Below, in pieces: positions 41,871-51,213 of a stretch of 64,000 nucleotides of DNA. The DNA is taken from contig NZ_LT985748.1 in NCBI RefSeq assembly GCF_900290115.1, positions 873,120 to 937,119 of the forward strand, read 5' to 3'. The notes under the pieces are model-generated. The model saw nothing but the letters and a program-made list of their open reading frames with translations. It had not been told where the DNA came from and ran no database searches. The position numbers and the translations under genes are program-made. Numbering within the stretch: position 1 is the first letter of the stretch; each line of letters opens with the position of its first letter. The stretch comes from Alistipes sp. Marseille-P5061. GTDB taxonomy: Bacteria; Bacteroidota; Bacteroidia; Bacteroidales; Rikenellaceae.

Positions 41871-43229
41871 ATGTACCGATTCGCAACATACAAGGAGCAA
41901 TACCGTGCTAACCTGCGGCTGGCCTTCCCCGTCGTGCTGACCCAGGTGGGACAGATTCTCACCCAGGTGGCCGACAACCTGATGGTCGGCCGCTACGGCG
42001 GTGAGGACTCCACGCCGCTGGCCGCCGTATCGTTTGGCGGCTCGGTCTTCTTCATCCTCTTCATCGCGGCCGTGGGGGTCGCGCTGGGACTTACGCCCCT
42101 CGTCGGCGAGCTCTACGCCCGCAGGGAGCGCGAGCGTTCGGCCCGGCTGCTCCACAACGGCATCCTCTTCTACACGACGCTGGGCTTCGCCGTCGGAGCG
42201 CTGCAGTATGCCGCCACACCGCTGCTCTACCGCCTCGGGCAGCCCGTCGAGGTGGTCGACATGGCCATCCCCTACTACCACATGCTGGTCTACAGCATGC
42301 CCTTCCTGATGCTCTTCTTCGCCTTCAAGCAGTTCCTCGAAGGGGTCGGCAACACGCGCGTGGAGATGGCCGTGACGATTTTCACCAACCTCTGCAACAT
42401 CGGCTTCAACGCCCTGTTCATCTACGGCAACCTCGGATTTCCCGAGATGGGGGCCGAAGGCGCCGGTCTGGGCACGCTGCTCTCGCGCGCCATCGCCCCG
42501 CTGCTGATGGTGGGCTACTTCCTCAAGCGCCCGCGCTACCGACTCTACCTGCGCGGCTTCTCGCTGCGCAGCCTCAACCGCCGCGACATCCGCTCGCTGC
42601 TGCGCATGGGACTGCCCATCGCCTCACAGATGTTCCTCGAATCGTCGGCCTTCGTCGGCACGGGCATCATGATGGGCTGGTTCGGCAAGGAGGCGCTCAG
42701 CGCCAACCAGATAGCCATGACGCTGGGCAACTGCGCCTTCATGATTGTCCTCTCGATTGGCGCGGCGACGACCATCCGCGTCTCGCACTGCTACGGGCGG
42801 GGCAACATCGGCGAACTGACGCTGGCCGCACGTGCCTCGTACCACCTCGTGCTGGCGTGGAACACGCTGGCCGCACTCTGCTTCATCGCCCTCCACGCCT
42901 GGATTCCCACCCTCTTCACCTCGAACAGCGAGGTCATCGCCATCGCCTCGGAGCTGATGCTCTTTGCGGCGCTCTACCAGCTGGCCGACGGTGTGCAGAA
43001 CGTCTCGGTGGGCATCCTGCGCGGCATCCAGGACGTGCACATCATCATGCCCATCGCGCTGGTCTCCTACTGGGTGCTCAACCTGCCGGTGGGCTATCTG
43101 CTGGGCTTCACGCTCGGCATGGGGCCCTCGGGCCTCTTCGTGGGCTTCTCGTTCGGCCTCTCGGCCGCCGCCCTCATGCTGATACTCCGCATCCGACGCA
43201 GCGTTCACCGCCTGCGCACGGCCGCGTAA
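41871..43229 (+). CDS. MATE family multidrug/metabolite efflux transporter
   Basis: 452 residues from ATG at 41871 (MYRFATYKEQYRANLRLAFPVV), chosen because the promoter box ends 22 bp upstream and family members start here. Twelve membrane helices; MATE motifs PVVLTQVGQILTQVADNLMVGRYG in helix 1 and GLPIASQMFLESSAF in helix 7, with the expected internal duplication. It exports cationic compounds in exchange for sodium or protons. It ends 41 bp before the PSP1-domain gene. Confidence 0.95.
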   Translation: MYRFATYKEQYRANLRLAFPVVLTQVGQILTQVADNLMVGRYGGEDSTPLAAVSFGGSVFFILFIAAVGVALGLTPLVGELYARRERERSARLLHNGILFYTTLGFAVGALQYAATPLLYRLGQPVEVVDMAIPYYHMLVYSMPFLMLFFAFKQFLEGVGNTRVEMAVTIFTNLCNIGFNALFIYGNLGFPEMGAEGAGLGTLLSRAIAPLLMVGYFLKRPRYRLYLRGFSLRSLNRRDIRSLLRMGLPIASQMFLESSAFVGTGIMMGWFGKEALSANQIAMTLGNCAFMIVLSIGAATTIRVSHCYGRGNIGELTLAARASYHLVLAWNTLAALCFIALHAWIPTLFTSNSEVIAIASELMLFAALYQLADGVQNVSVGILRGIQDVHIIMPIALVSYWVLNLPVGYLLGFTLGMGPSGLFVGFSFGLSAAALMLILRIRRSVHRLRTAA

Positions 43230-43270
43230 GGAATCGGAAAATTTTTGTATCTTTACGGAAATTTTACACC

Positions 43271-44833
43271 ATGGACCAAACCGTAAACCACCATAAAAAC
43301 TGCTGCAAACCCGAAATGGGACGCGGCTGCAGCTTCTGCGATTGCGGTTCCGAGTGCGAGGCGCTCCCCTGCGAGGGGTGCTTCAAGCTCCACGAAACCT
43401 CGTGGCTCGAGGATTATCCCGTCAACCTGCCGAACGACATCGTGGAGGTGCGCTTCAAGAATACGCGCCGCTCGTTCTACCAGAACGTCAACCACCTCGA
43501 CCTCAAGCGGGGCGACATCGTCGCCGTCGAGGCCTCGCCGGGCCACGACATCGGCATCGTCTCGCTGACGGGCGACCTGGTGGCCCGCCAGATGCGCCGC
43601 ACGGGATTCACCCCCTACAACGGCGAGTACAAGAAAATCTACCGCAAGGCTAAGCCCTACGACATCGAACGCTGGCAGGAGGCCATCGCCCTCGAACACG
43701 AGACGATGATTGCCTCGCGGCAAATCGCCGCCGACATGGGTCTGAACATGAAAATCGGCGACGTGGAGTACCAGGGCGACAAAATCAAGGCCATCTTCTA
43801 CTACATAGCCGACGAGCGCGTCGACTTCCGCGAGCTCATCAAGGTCTTCGCCGAGCGGTTCCACATCCGCATCGAGATGAAGCAAATCGGAGCGCGCCAG
43901 GAGGCGGGCCGCATCGGCGGTCTGGGCGCTTGCGGCCGCGAGCTGTGCTGCGCCTCGTGGATGTCGAGCTTCTCGAGCGTCACCACGGGAGCCGCCCGCA
44001 CGCAGGACATCTCGCTCAACCCCCAGAAGCTCGCCGGACAGTGCTCGAAGCTCAAGTGCTGCCTGATGTACGAATACGACGCCTATGCCGATGCCCGCAA
44101 GGAGTTCCCGCGGCTGCGCGAGCCGCTGCTGACCGACGAAGGGGAGTTCCATCTGGTGAAGAGCGACATTCTGGCTGGAACGATGTCGTTCAGCAGCAGC
44201 AAGGATTCGATGGCCAACATCATCACGCTGCCCGTCTCGCGCGTGAAGGAGATTCTGGCGCTCAACCGTGCCGGCAAGCGCGCCGAGCAGCTGCAGGACG
44301 ACAGCGACCTCGAACCCGAAACCGACGAACCGTCGTTCCGTTCGGAGGAGGACAGCATCACGCGCTTCGACAACACCAAACGCCGCAGCCGCCGCAACCG
44401 CAACCGCCGCGAAAACGGCCGTGAAAACGGCCGCAACGGTCAGCACGGCAGCCGCCGCGAGAACGGCAACGGAGCCGCCGCGCAACAGGCCGAAGGCTCG
44501 GCCGAGGAGGCCCGTCCGACGGCTGAGAACGGCGCAGCGCCGCAGCGCGGCGGTGCCGAGAAGGGACACGGCCGCAACGACCGTTCGCGCCGCCGCAACA
44601 ACGGAGGCAATGGAAACAATGGCAACGGAGCCAACGGCAGTCAGGAGCACCGCGAGGAGCGCACCGCCGCCCCGGCCGAACAGCGTGCGGAGGGAGAGGC
44701 TCAGGGCAACCGTCCGCGTCAGAACCGCAACCGCAGCCGACACAACCGCCCGCGTCCGAACGGAGCCGCCGGAGGCGACGAGCGCCGCACGAAGAGCCGC
44801 CCCGAAGGGGGCCGCAAGGCGGAGGAAGCCTGA
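43271..44833 (+). CDS. PSP1/RicT (YaaT)-like protein with long basic low-complexity tail
   Basis: 520 residues from ATG at 43271 (MDQTVNHHKNCC). An N-terminal Cys cluster (CCKPEMGRGCSFCDCGSEC) is followed by the PSP1 core (about 60-300) with EVRFKNTRRSFYQN, CGRELCCASW and GQCSKLKCCLMYEYDAY; the paired Cys bind an Fe-S cluster in RicT homologues. Residues 350-520 are Arg/Asn/Gly/Glu-rich and disordered, perhaps RNA-binding. RicT with RicA/RicF affects RNase Y activity in Bacillus; in Bacteroidetes the gene commonly sits next to gldH, as here. Confidence 0.9.
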   Translation: MDQTVNHHKNCCKPEMGRGCSFCDCGSECEALPCEGCFKLHETSWLEDYPVNLPNDIVEVRFKNTRRSFYQNVNHLDLKRGDIVAVEASPGHDIGIVSLTGDLVARQMRRTGFTPYNGEYKKIYRKAKPYDIERWQEAIALEHETMIASRQIAADMGLNMKIGDVEYQGDKIKAIFYYIADERVDFRELIKVFAERFHIRIEMKQIGARQEAGRIGGLGACGRELCCASWMSSFSSVTTGAARTQDISLNPQKLAGQCSKLKCCLMYEYDAYADARKEFPRLREPLLTDEGEFHLVKSDILAGTMSFSSSKDSMANIITLPVSRVKEILALNRAGKRAEQLQDDSDLEPETDEPSFRSEEDSITRFDNTKRRSRRNRNRRENGRENGRNGQHGSRRENGNGAAAQQAEGSAEEARPTAENGAAPQRGGAEKGHGRNDRSRRRNNGGNGNNGNGANGSQEHREERTAAPAEQRAEGEAQGNRPRQNRNRSRHNRPRPNGAAGGDERRTKSRPEGGRKAEEA

Positions 44834-45043
44834 TAACCCGCACGCCATCCAGACGAAAACCGGACATGGAGCGGGCAAACGCTAGGAACAATCATGAAGG
44901 CATCGAGCCGTAGAGAGAATCGACCGTACAGCACGGCTGAGACCGTCGCACAGCGCAGCAACATGCGCGCGGCGGAGCATGCGGGGGCTGCAGGGAGCGT
45001 ATGGAGCGTCGCCTCATGCGCGGGCAAAGCCCTCCGCACGGGG

Positions 45044-45481
45044 ATGCGCCGGGGATGGATGCTGCTCGCCGCAACGACGGTCTGCGCCGCCGCGGGCGGC
45101 TGCATGGCCCACACGCAGAGCGTCGCAGTCGATGTCGACGCTCGTGACTGGAGCCGGCCGGCGCTCCTGTCGTTTACCAACAGCGACACCACCACGCTGC
45201 GCGACCTGCACCTCTTCATCCGCTGCAACGAACGCTTCGAGGCCGACTCGCTGCCGCTGCGCGTGATGCTCCTCTCGCCCGACTCGCTCCGCTTCGAGGA
45301 GCGCTTCGTGCTCCGCACCGAGCGCAGCGAGCTGCCCGCCGCACGGAGCCGCGTCTGCGAGGCTCCCTTCCGGAGCCGGGTCGTGCTGCCCGACACGGGC
45401 CGCTACCGCCTCGTCATCGCCCCCGCAACGCCGCAGCGCGGCATCGAGGCGGTGGGCATCAACATCGTAAAAACAGAATAA
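45044..45481 (+). CDS. gldH: GldH-like gliding-motility-type lipoprotein
   Basis: 145 residues from ATG at 45044. That start gives a clean lipoprotein signal (MRRGWMLLAATTVCAAAGGC); an earlier in-frame ATG at 44894 would put 50 poorly conserved residues before it. The mature part has the GldH pattern: LSFTNSDTTTLRDLHLFIRCNERFEAD and a C-terminal GRYRLVIAPAT followed by GIEAVGINIVKTE. GldH belongs to the gliding/type IX secretion lipoprotein group but is also found in non-motile Bacteroidales. It lies between the PSP1 gene and trmB on the same strand. Confidence 0.75.
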   Translation: MRRGWMLLAATTVCAAAGGCMAHTQSVAVDVDARDWSRPALLSFTNSDTTTLRDLHLFIRCNERFEADSLPLRVMLLSPDSLRFEERFVLRTERSELPAARSRVCEAPFRSRVVLPDTGRYRLVIAPATPQRGIEAVGINIVKTE

Positions 45482-45496
45482 ACCGACCAATCCGTC

Positions 45497-46243
45497 ATGG
45501 GAAAAGACAAACTGCGCCGTTTCAGCGAAAACCTCACCTTCAAGTGCTTTGTGCAGCCCGAATTCGACGACATATTCCGTTGCGACCATCCGCTCAAGGG
45601 GCACTGGCAGCGCGATTTTTTCCACAACGACCATCCCATCGTCCTCGAACTGGGCTGCGGCAAGGGTGAATACACCGTGGCGCTGGCCGAACGCGAGCCC
45701 GGGCGCAACTTCATCGGCATCGACATCAAGGGGGCCCGCATGTGGCGCGGCGCCAAGACGGTCACCGAGCGGGGCATGACCAATGCCGCCTTCCTGCGCA
45801 CGCGCATCGAGTTCATCGACCACCTCTTCGGCGAGGGGGAGGTCTCGGAAATCTGGATTACCTTCCCCGACCCGCAGCTCAAGACACGCCGGGCCAAGAA
45901 ACGCCTCACCTCGCCGCTCTTCCTCGAGCGCTATGCCCAACTGCTGCGTCCCGACGGGTGGCTCAACCTCAAGACCGACTCGAAACACCTCTACGCCTAC
46001 ACGAACGAGGTTATCCGCCGCTTCGCGCTGCCGTGCGAAGTCTCCGAACCCGACATCTACGGCTCGGGCTTTGCCGACGAGACGCTCTCGGTCAAGACGG
46101 CCTACGAGACGCTCTTTCTCGAGAAGGGGCTCCCCATCACCTACACCCGCTTCTCGCTGGGCGGGCGCCGCGACTTCCCCTGGTTCGACTGGGAGGAGGA
46201 CCAAAAGCTCGAAAAGGACAACGAGGAGGAGCGCCGCCGGTAA
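45497..46243 (+). CDS. trmB: tRNA (guanine-N7)-methyltransferase
   Basis: 248 residues. SAM-binding motif ELGCGKGEYTVALAE, then FIGIDIKGARMWRGAKT and the TrmB signature ITFPDPQLKTRRAKKRLTSP, followed by LNLKTDSKHLYAYT and the C-terminal YETLFLEKGLPITYTRF. It makes m7G46 in tRNA. It starts 15 bp after the gldH-like gene; a terminator follows at 46314. Confidence 0.95.
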   Translation: MGKDKLRRFSENLTFKCFVQPEFDDIFRCDHPLKGHWQRDFFHNDHPIVLELGCGKGEYTVALAEREPGRNFIGIDIKGARMWRGAKTVTERGMTNAAFLRTRIEFIDHLFGEGEVSEIWITFPDPQLKTRRAKKRLTSPLFLERYAQLLRPDGWLNLKTDSKHLYAYTNEVIRRFALPCEVSEPDIYGSGFADETLSVKTAYETLFLEKGLPITYTRFSLGGRRDFPWFDWEEDQKLEKDNEEERRR

Positions 46244-46313
46244 GACCGTTCGGGAGGACGCCTTTCTCATACGGAGGGCCTGTTGCACCGCCCCATTATC
46301 CCGTAATACCACA

Positions 46314-46348
46314 CCCCGACGGGCAGTCCGCCCGCCGGGGCTCTTTTT
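46314..46348 (+). terminator. terminator after trmB
   Basis: An 11-bp stem with one mismatch (46314-46324 with 46330-46340) is followed by CTCTTTTT. Confidence 0.75.
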
Positions 46349-46985
46349 GCCCGGGCTGAGCGCCTGACAAACCCCGCATCCAAACTGCCCTTCCACCGCG
46401 CGTCACTGTCTTCGGAGCTGCACCCCTTCATTCGAAGCTGCGCCAACCTCACCTTATCCACCGGCCGACGACACACCACCCCACTTGAACCGCTCCGCGC
46501 CCCTTCATGCGACCGAACTGCCTCCGAACAGCCTCCCAACAGCCTCGACATTCCCTCCTTAACAACCCTCCGCCTCCATGCCCGTCCCCTTCACCCACTC
46601 TCTACGGATAAAAGCGCTCAGTCTACTAAAATTTTAGAAGAAATATTTGCATTTCTAAAAAATTAGTAGAATATTTGCATGGGGAGAACACAGCAGAGAA
46701 AGATAAGCCCCCAGCGCACCGAACGAAGGGGCGGAAGAAGCAACCCGTCGCAGCGTGAGAAAGTGCAGAAAGCGCGACACGGTGGCGCATCGGACAGAGG
46801 GGCGGGAAAAACAACCCGTACCGACGTCAGAAGCAGAAAGGACGGATGGCAACCAGCACCACCCCGGCAAACGGAAGGCCTCAACGCAACCGCCCCACCC
46901 CGAAAAGCGGGCAGGAAGGAGCCTGAACCCGACGAACAGCAGCTCCGTCCGAGAGCTCACAAACCATAAAAAACGTAGAAAAACC
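46349..46985. other. long intergenic region before blaI
   Basis: Apart from the operator pair at 46622-46670, this holds no recognisable gene. The 315 bp between that pair and the blaI start would be an unusually long 5' leader; open frames in it are Arg/Lys-rich and unconvincing. Confidence 0.4.
46622..46670 (+). promoter_or_regulatory. paired BlaI-type operators
   Basis: Two inverted AT-rich dyads, TCTACTAAAATTTTAGAAGA (46622-46641) and TTTCTAAAAAATTAGTAGA (46652-46670), share TCTACTAA/TTAGAA half-sites, and each is followed by AATATTTGCAT. They resemble BlaI/MecI operators (TACA/TACT-rich dyads) and precede a BlaI gene. Confidence 0.55.
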
Positions 46986-47378
46986 ATGGATACAAAGACG
47001 AACAACAGCACCCCCGCCCAGTCGCTCACGCGCGGCGAGGAGGAAATCATGCAGATACTCTGGCAGCTGGGCGAGGCGACGGTCAACGAGGTGATTGCCT
47101 GCACCCGGGAGCCGCACCCCAAGTACACGACCGTGGCCACGTTCCTCAAGATTCTGGAGAACAAGGGCTTTGTCGGCCACACGGCCGAGGGCAAGAGCCA
47201 CCGCTACCACCCGCTCGTGGCCAAGGAGTCCTACGCCCGAAACGTCATGCAGTCGATGCTGGGCTCCTACTTCAACGGCTCGCTGGCTCAGATGGTCTCC
47301 TTCTTCTCGCAGCACGAACAGATTTCAATCAAGGAGATGGAGGAGATTCTCGAAATCATGCACTCCATCCGCAAATAG
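46986..47378 (+). CDS. blaI: BlaI/MecI/CopY family repressor
   Basis: 130 residues from ATG at 46986. Penicillinase-repressor winged helix: LTRGEEEIMQILWQLGEATVNEVI, then YTTVATFLKILENKGFVGHTAEGKSHRYHPLV, and a C-terminal dimerisation helix region (FNGSLAQMVSFFSQH, EMEEILEIM). In Bacteroidetes such pairs regulate genes in response to a membrane sensor-protease encoded next, as here (57-bp gap). Confidence 0.92.
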   Translation: MDTKTNNSTPAQSLTRGEEEIMQILWQLGEATVNEVIACTREPHPKYTTVATFLKILENKGFVGHTAEGKSHRYHPLVAKESYARNVMQSMLGSYFNGSLAQMVSFFSQHEQISIKEMEEILEIMHSIRK

Positions 47379-47435
47379 CGCCCGGAGCCGCCGACTCCCC
47401 GCACTCAGTCAACCAACCTCAAAAACGGACAAACC

Positions 47436-49763
47436 ATGAAGGAGCTGACGACCTACCTCCTCGAATCGCTCGCCTGCGGCGGCGTACTCTACGCCTGCTA
47501 CCGCCTGCTGCTCGACCGCCGCGTCGCCTTCGGCTGGTGCCGCGGCTGGCTGCTTGCCCTGCCGCTGCTCGCCGCCGTCATCCCGCTGCTGCGGATTCCC
47601 CTCTATCCGGGCGAGGTGATTTACCTCACGGCAGCGCCCGCTCCGCAGAGCGGGCTCCCCGTCCCTGCCGAGGCGATGCCTGCAACGGTGGTCGAGGCGG
47701 AACGCATCACGGCCGGGGAGCTCCTCACATGGCTCTACGCCGCAGGTGCGGCCGCGGTGCTCGGAGCCGCCGCCGCCCAGCTGTGGCGCATCCGGCAGCT
47801 CGGCCACGGCGCCGCAGTCACCCGCACGGGCAGCATGACACTCGTCCGCACGCGGCAGCAGTGCGCCGCGTTCTCCCTCTTCGGCAGGGTCTACGTCTGG
47901 GAGCAGCTCCCGCCCCGCGAGCTGGAGGCGGTGCTGCTGCACGAGGCGAGCCACATCCGCCGCCGACACTCGCTGGAGCGGCTCGCCATGGAGCTCCTCA
48001 AGGCGGCGCTGTGGTGGAACCCCTTCGTCTGGCTCGCCGCACGGCGGCTGGTCGAGGTCGAGGAGTACGAGGCCGACAGCGACGTGCTCGCATCGGGATA
48101 TGCACTCAACAGCTACATAGATACCCTCTTCATGCAGCTTTTCGGTTATAGTCCGGAAATAGCCAACGGGCTGCGCAGTTCATTAACCAAAAAACGACTC
48201 AAAATGATGACTTCGAAGACCCCGAGCCGTCATGCACGGCTCCGACTTGCGGCCACACTGCCCTTCATCATCGGACTGCTCTGCGCCTTTGCCTTCACCT
48301 CACGAGCCGCAGTCATTCTGCCGGCCGAGACCGCCGAACCGGCCGCACTCGCCGCAACTACACCGGCTGCAACACCTGCTGCCACGGCCGAGACTCCCGC
48401 CGTCACCACCGAAATGAACCTGCAGCAGCCCGCAGCTGCCACGCCGGAGGTCTGGCCCTCGGACAAGGGCTGCCGCGTACACCTTGTAGTCGCCTTGAGG
48501 GACTTTACTCGGAACGGGAAACACGCCACGACGAAACGGGACGCCTCGGGGGTGATTGTTCGCGTCAAGGGCTCCACGCTGAGTGCGGTCACCGACAAAA
48601 AGGGGGTGGTCGAACTGACCGTACCGCAGGGGCACCTGCTCGAGGTCTCCCGCACGGGCTATGAGACCCGACTGGTCAAAGTTCCCCGCGAGGAGCGCTT
48701 CTCGCAGTCTGTCATACTCGACAAAAGCGCCGGCGATACGGACAACGAGGCCCGACAGCCCAAACAGGCCAAAGGTATTCGGTCCACCGACTTTTGTGAC
48801 AAGAATGGCGTGGCGGGAACACCGCTCTACCTGGTCGACGGCATCGAAACCGACTCCAACGACATTCCGACAAACATCTATAATTTGACCATCATTCCGG
48901 CCGAGATAGCCGTGGATAATTACGGCGAGGAACGGGGACGCTTCGGCGTAGTGGATATAAGGACCCAAAACATTCGGGAGATGGCCCGGGAGACAGAGGG
49001 CTTCCCCTTCCCCGGGGGTGAAACGATGCCTTCGTTCGAGGGCGGTGACCTCGGAAAGTTCCGCCAATGGCTCCAGACTCAGGTGCGCTACCCGGCCAAG
49101 GCCATCGAACAGCAAATCGAGGGACGCGTCGTCTGCTCGTTCGTCGTCGAGCGCGACGGCTCGGTCTCCAACATCACGGCACTGCAGTCACCCGACCGGC
49201 TGCTCACCGACGAGGTGCGGCGCGTGCTTGCAACCTCACCCCGCTGGACCCCCGGCATGCAGAAGGGCAAAACGGTCCGCGTGAAGCTGGTCGTCCCGGT
49301 GGATTTCAAGCTTCCCCCAATCTCAATTGTGACTCCCATTGTCCTCGATGGAGAAGATGACGTGATACCACCAATCGAAGACATCCCATATCTGAAAGTC
49401 GATACGATGCCCCTCTTCCGGGATGGAAACCCACATGCCTTTTCCCAGTGGCTCCAGACACAGATACGCTACCCGGCTGAAGCGCTCAGGAAGCGAATCG
49501 AAGGGCGCATCATCTGCACGTGCGTAATCGAGCGCGACGGTTCGGTCTCAAACGTCCGGCCCCTCAAGATTGCCGACATATCGCTGTATGAAGAGGTGAA
49601 ACGTGCGCTCAAGAACTCGCCCCGCTGGACGCCCGGCCGCCACAAAGGCAAAATCGTCCTCGTAAAGAAGGTACTGGTGGTCGATTTTTCCATCGAAGAG
49701 AAAAAGACCGACAACTCCACCGCAACAGTCCAAGGAAACATCACCGTTTTACCGACCGAATAG
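47436..49763 (+). CDS. BlaR1-like M56 peptidase fused to carboxypeptidase-regulatory and two TonB C-terminal-like domains
   Basis: 775 residues. The N-terminal membrane part has four helices and an M56 zinc protease with LLHEASHIRRRHSLERL (HExxH) and EVEEYEADSDVL, plus a further helix near 265-285 (LRLAATLPFIIGLLCAFAF). After a Thr/Ala/Pro linker comes a beta-sandwich (KGSTLSAVTDKKGVVELTVPQG, then TPLYLVDG as in SusC plugs), and two TonB/energy-transducer C-terminal-like domains: FRQWLQTQVRYPAKAIEQQIEGRVVC and FSQWLQTQIRYPAEALRKRIEGRIIC. Common in Bacteroidetes BlaR1 paralogues; ligand unknown. Confidence 0.9.
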   Translation: MKELTTYLLESLACGGVLYACYRLLLDRRVAFGWCRGWLLALPLLAAVIPLLRIPLYPGEVIYLTAAPAPQSGLPVPAEAMPATVVEAERITAGELLTWLYAAGAAAVLGAAAAQLWRIRQLGHGAAVTRTGSMTLVRTRQQCAAFSLFGRVYVWEQLPPRELEAVLLHEASHIRRRHSLERLAMELLKAALWWNPFVWLAARRLVEVEEYEADSDVLASGYALNSYIDTLFMQLFGYSPEIANGLRSSLTKKRLKMMTSKTPSRHARLRLAATLPFIIGLLCAFAFTSRAAVILPAETAEPAALAATTPAATPAATAETPAVTTEMNLQQPAAATPEVWPSDKGCRVHLVVALRDFTRNGKHATTKRDASGVIVRVKGSTLSAVTDKKGVVELTVPQGHLLEVSRTGYETRLVKVPREERFSQSVILDKSAGDTDNEARQPKQAKGIRSTDFCDKNGVAGTPLYLVDGIETDSNDIPTNIYNLTIIPAEIAVDNYGEERGRFGVVDIRTQNIREMARETEGFPFPGGETMPSFEGGDLGKFRQWLQTQVRYPAKAIEQQIEGRVVCSFVVERDGSVSNITALQSPDRLLTDEVRRVLATSPRWTPGMQKGKTVRVKLVVPVDFKLPPISIVTPIVLDGEDDVIPPIEDIPYLKVDTMPLFRDGNPHAFSQWLQTQIRYPAEALRKRIEGRIICTCVIERDGSVSNVRPLKIADISLYEEVKRALKNSPRWTPGRHKGKIVLVKKVLVVDFSIEEKKTDNSTATVQGNITVLPTE

Positions 49764-49825
49764 CCCGAGTCTGAAGGGACCCGGGAAGAAGCGGACAGAG
49801 AGAACATATCCGACCATCAAGCGGA

Positions 49826-49868
49826 AGAGGGCGCCCGACCTGGTTCAGCGGGCACCCTCTTTTTTGTC
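49826..49868 (+). terminator. terminator after the blaI-blaR1 operon
   Basis: An AGAGGGCGCCCG-like arm pairs with CGGGCACCCTCT, followed by TTTTTT. Confidence 0.7.
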
Positions 49869-49953
49869 GTTCCGCTCCATCCGGGGCGGGAAGGGGTCAA
49901 TATGCGGCCGGGAAGAGGTGCGGCAGAGGCGCCGACCGCTCCGGAGCGCAGCA

Positions 49954-51063
49954 TCAGTTCTGCGGCAGGCCGAGCAGCCGAGCCAGACGCTGCGAGAGCT
50001 GCGTGTTGTCCATCACACCGCCCAGGCGCCCGGCCCCCGTGCCGTAGAAGTATACCGGCACGAGCGTTCCGGTATGGCTTTTCGAGCCGAAGTTGTACTG
50101 CAGACCGTTTTCGGCCTGCGTGAAGTCCTCGTCGTTGGCCGGAATCGACAGCCCGCCCGTCTCGTGGTCGGCTACGACCACCACGAGCGTTCCGGGGTGT
50201 GCATCGGCATAGTCCATCGCCTCACCAACGGCGGCGTTGAAGTCGCGCATCTCGGCCAGAAGGCGTTCGGCATCGTTGTCGTGGGCCGCCATGTCGATGA
50301 GCGACCCCTCGACAAGCAGCATCCAGCCGCGGTGCAATGAATCGTCGGCCGTGAGCAGCTCGAGCGCCTTGCGCGTCGCCCGCGGAAGGTAGTCGCCGCG
50401 CCGGGGCGCCGCCTCGAGGTGCTTCTCGGCAAAGGCCCCCAGGACTCGTCCGCTGTGGAGCGTGTCGGTCTGCTCAAACCGGTCGACCACCGTATACCCG
50501 CGTCGGCGGAAGGCGTCGAAATAGGTGCCTCCGTCGGAGCACTCCTCCGCAAGCCACTTGCGGCCGCCCCCGAAGAGCACGTCGACGCCGCTCGCCAACA
50601 AATCGCGGGTAATCGTATCGACATCACCCCGCCGGGCCACATGGGCGTAGAAGGCCGCCGGCGTGGCGTGCTGCAGGTAGCAGCTCACCACGATGCCGCT
50701 CCGCAGACCGGCCTTCTCGGCGCGCATCATGAGCGACTCGTAGCGCTCGCCATCGAGCGACTGGCCGATGGTTCCGTTGCCGGTCTTGTGGCCCGTTGCA
50801 AGCGCCGTCGCCGCGGCGGCCGAGTCGGTCACGCGGTTGTTGGCCGAGCGCGTGCAGACCAGCCCCACGCTTTGTGCGCGGTCGAACGAGGTCGGCGCGT
50901 AGCCGTTCTCGACCATCAGCATCGAGACATGGGCCAGACCCATGCCGTCGCCCACCATGAAAATCAGGTTGCGGACCTCGCCCTCGGGGTTCGCGGCCCG
51001 GACACCGCCCCACGCAAGGAGGCTCAGCGTCCAGACAAGCAGGATTGTCGCAGTCTTCTTCAT
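49954..51063 (-). CDS. alkaline phosphatase (PhoA superfamily)
   Basis: 369 residues from ATG at 51063 (MKKTATILLVW), with a signal peptide ending about GGVRAA. Active-site motifs: LIFMVGDGMG (first metal Asp), NRVTDSAAAATALATG with the nucleophilic Ser, ERYESLMMRAEKAG, and C-terminal VVVADHETGGLS with metal-binding Asp-His. Shorter than E. coli PhoA (about 450). Periplasmic phosphomonoesterase. It is followed upstream, after 150 bp on the same strand, by the riboswitch-controlled lipoprotein and may be cotranscribed with it. Confidence 0.93.
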   Translation of the reverse strand: MKKTATILLVWTLSLLAWGGVRAANPEGEVRNLIFMVGDGMGLAHVSMLMVENGYAPTSFDRAQSVGLVCTRSANNRVTDSAAAATALATGHKTGNGTIGQSLDGERYESLMMRAEKAGLRSGIVVSCYLQHATPAAFYAHVARRGDVDTITRDLLASGVDVLFGGGRKWLAEECSDGGTYFDAFRRRGYTVVDRFEQTDTLHSGRVLGAFAEKHLEAAPRRGDYLPRATRKALELLTADDSLHRGWMLLVEGSLIDMAAHDNDAERLLAEMRDFNAAVGEAMDYADAHPGTLVVVVADHETGGLSIPANDEDFTQAENGLQYNFGSKSHTGTLVPVYFYGTGAGRLGGVMDNTQLSQRLARLLGLPQN

Positions 51064-51213
51064 AACAGGTACAAAGATAGCCCTTTTTCCGCGAAGGTGC
51101 ACCGCCCGAAGGCAGGTTTCACCGCAACGTCATCGCATCGTAACACCGCAGCCGCTCCCGACCGGCTCCGTCACAGCCAGATTTGCCCCGCCCATCGGTC
51201 CGGCCGCCGGCGC

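Noticed and set aside
43253..44878. 541-codon frame antisense to the PSP1 gene
   Set aside because: Ala/Val/Leu-rich shadow frame with no sensible start; the plus-strand PSP1 protein is well supported.
46679..46969. A 96-codon frame before blaI
   Set aside because: Highly basic low-complexity peptide in what is likely the mRNA leader; no homology or ribosome-binding site recognised.
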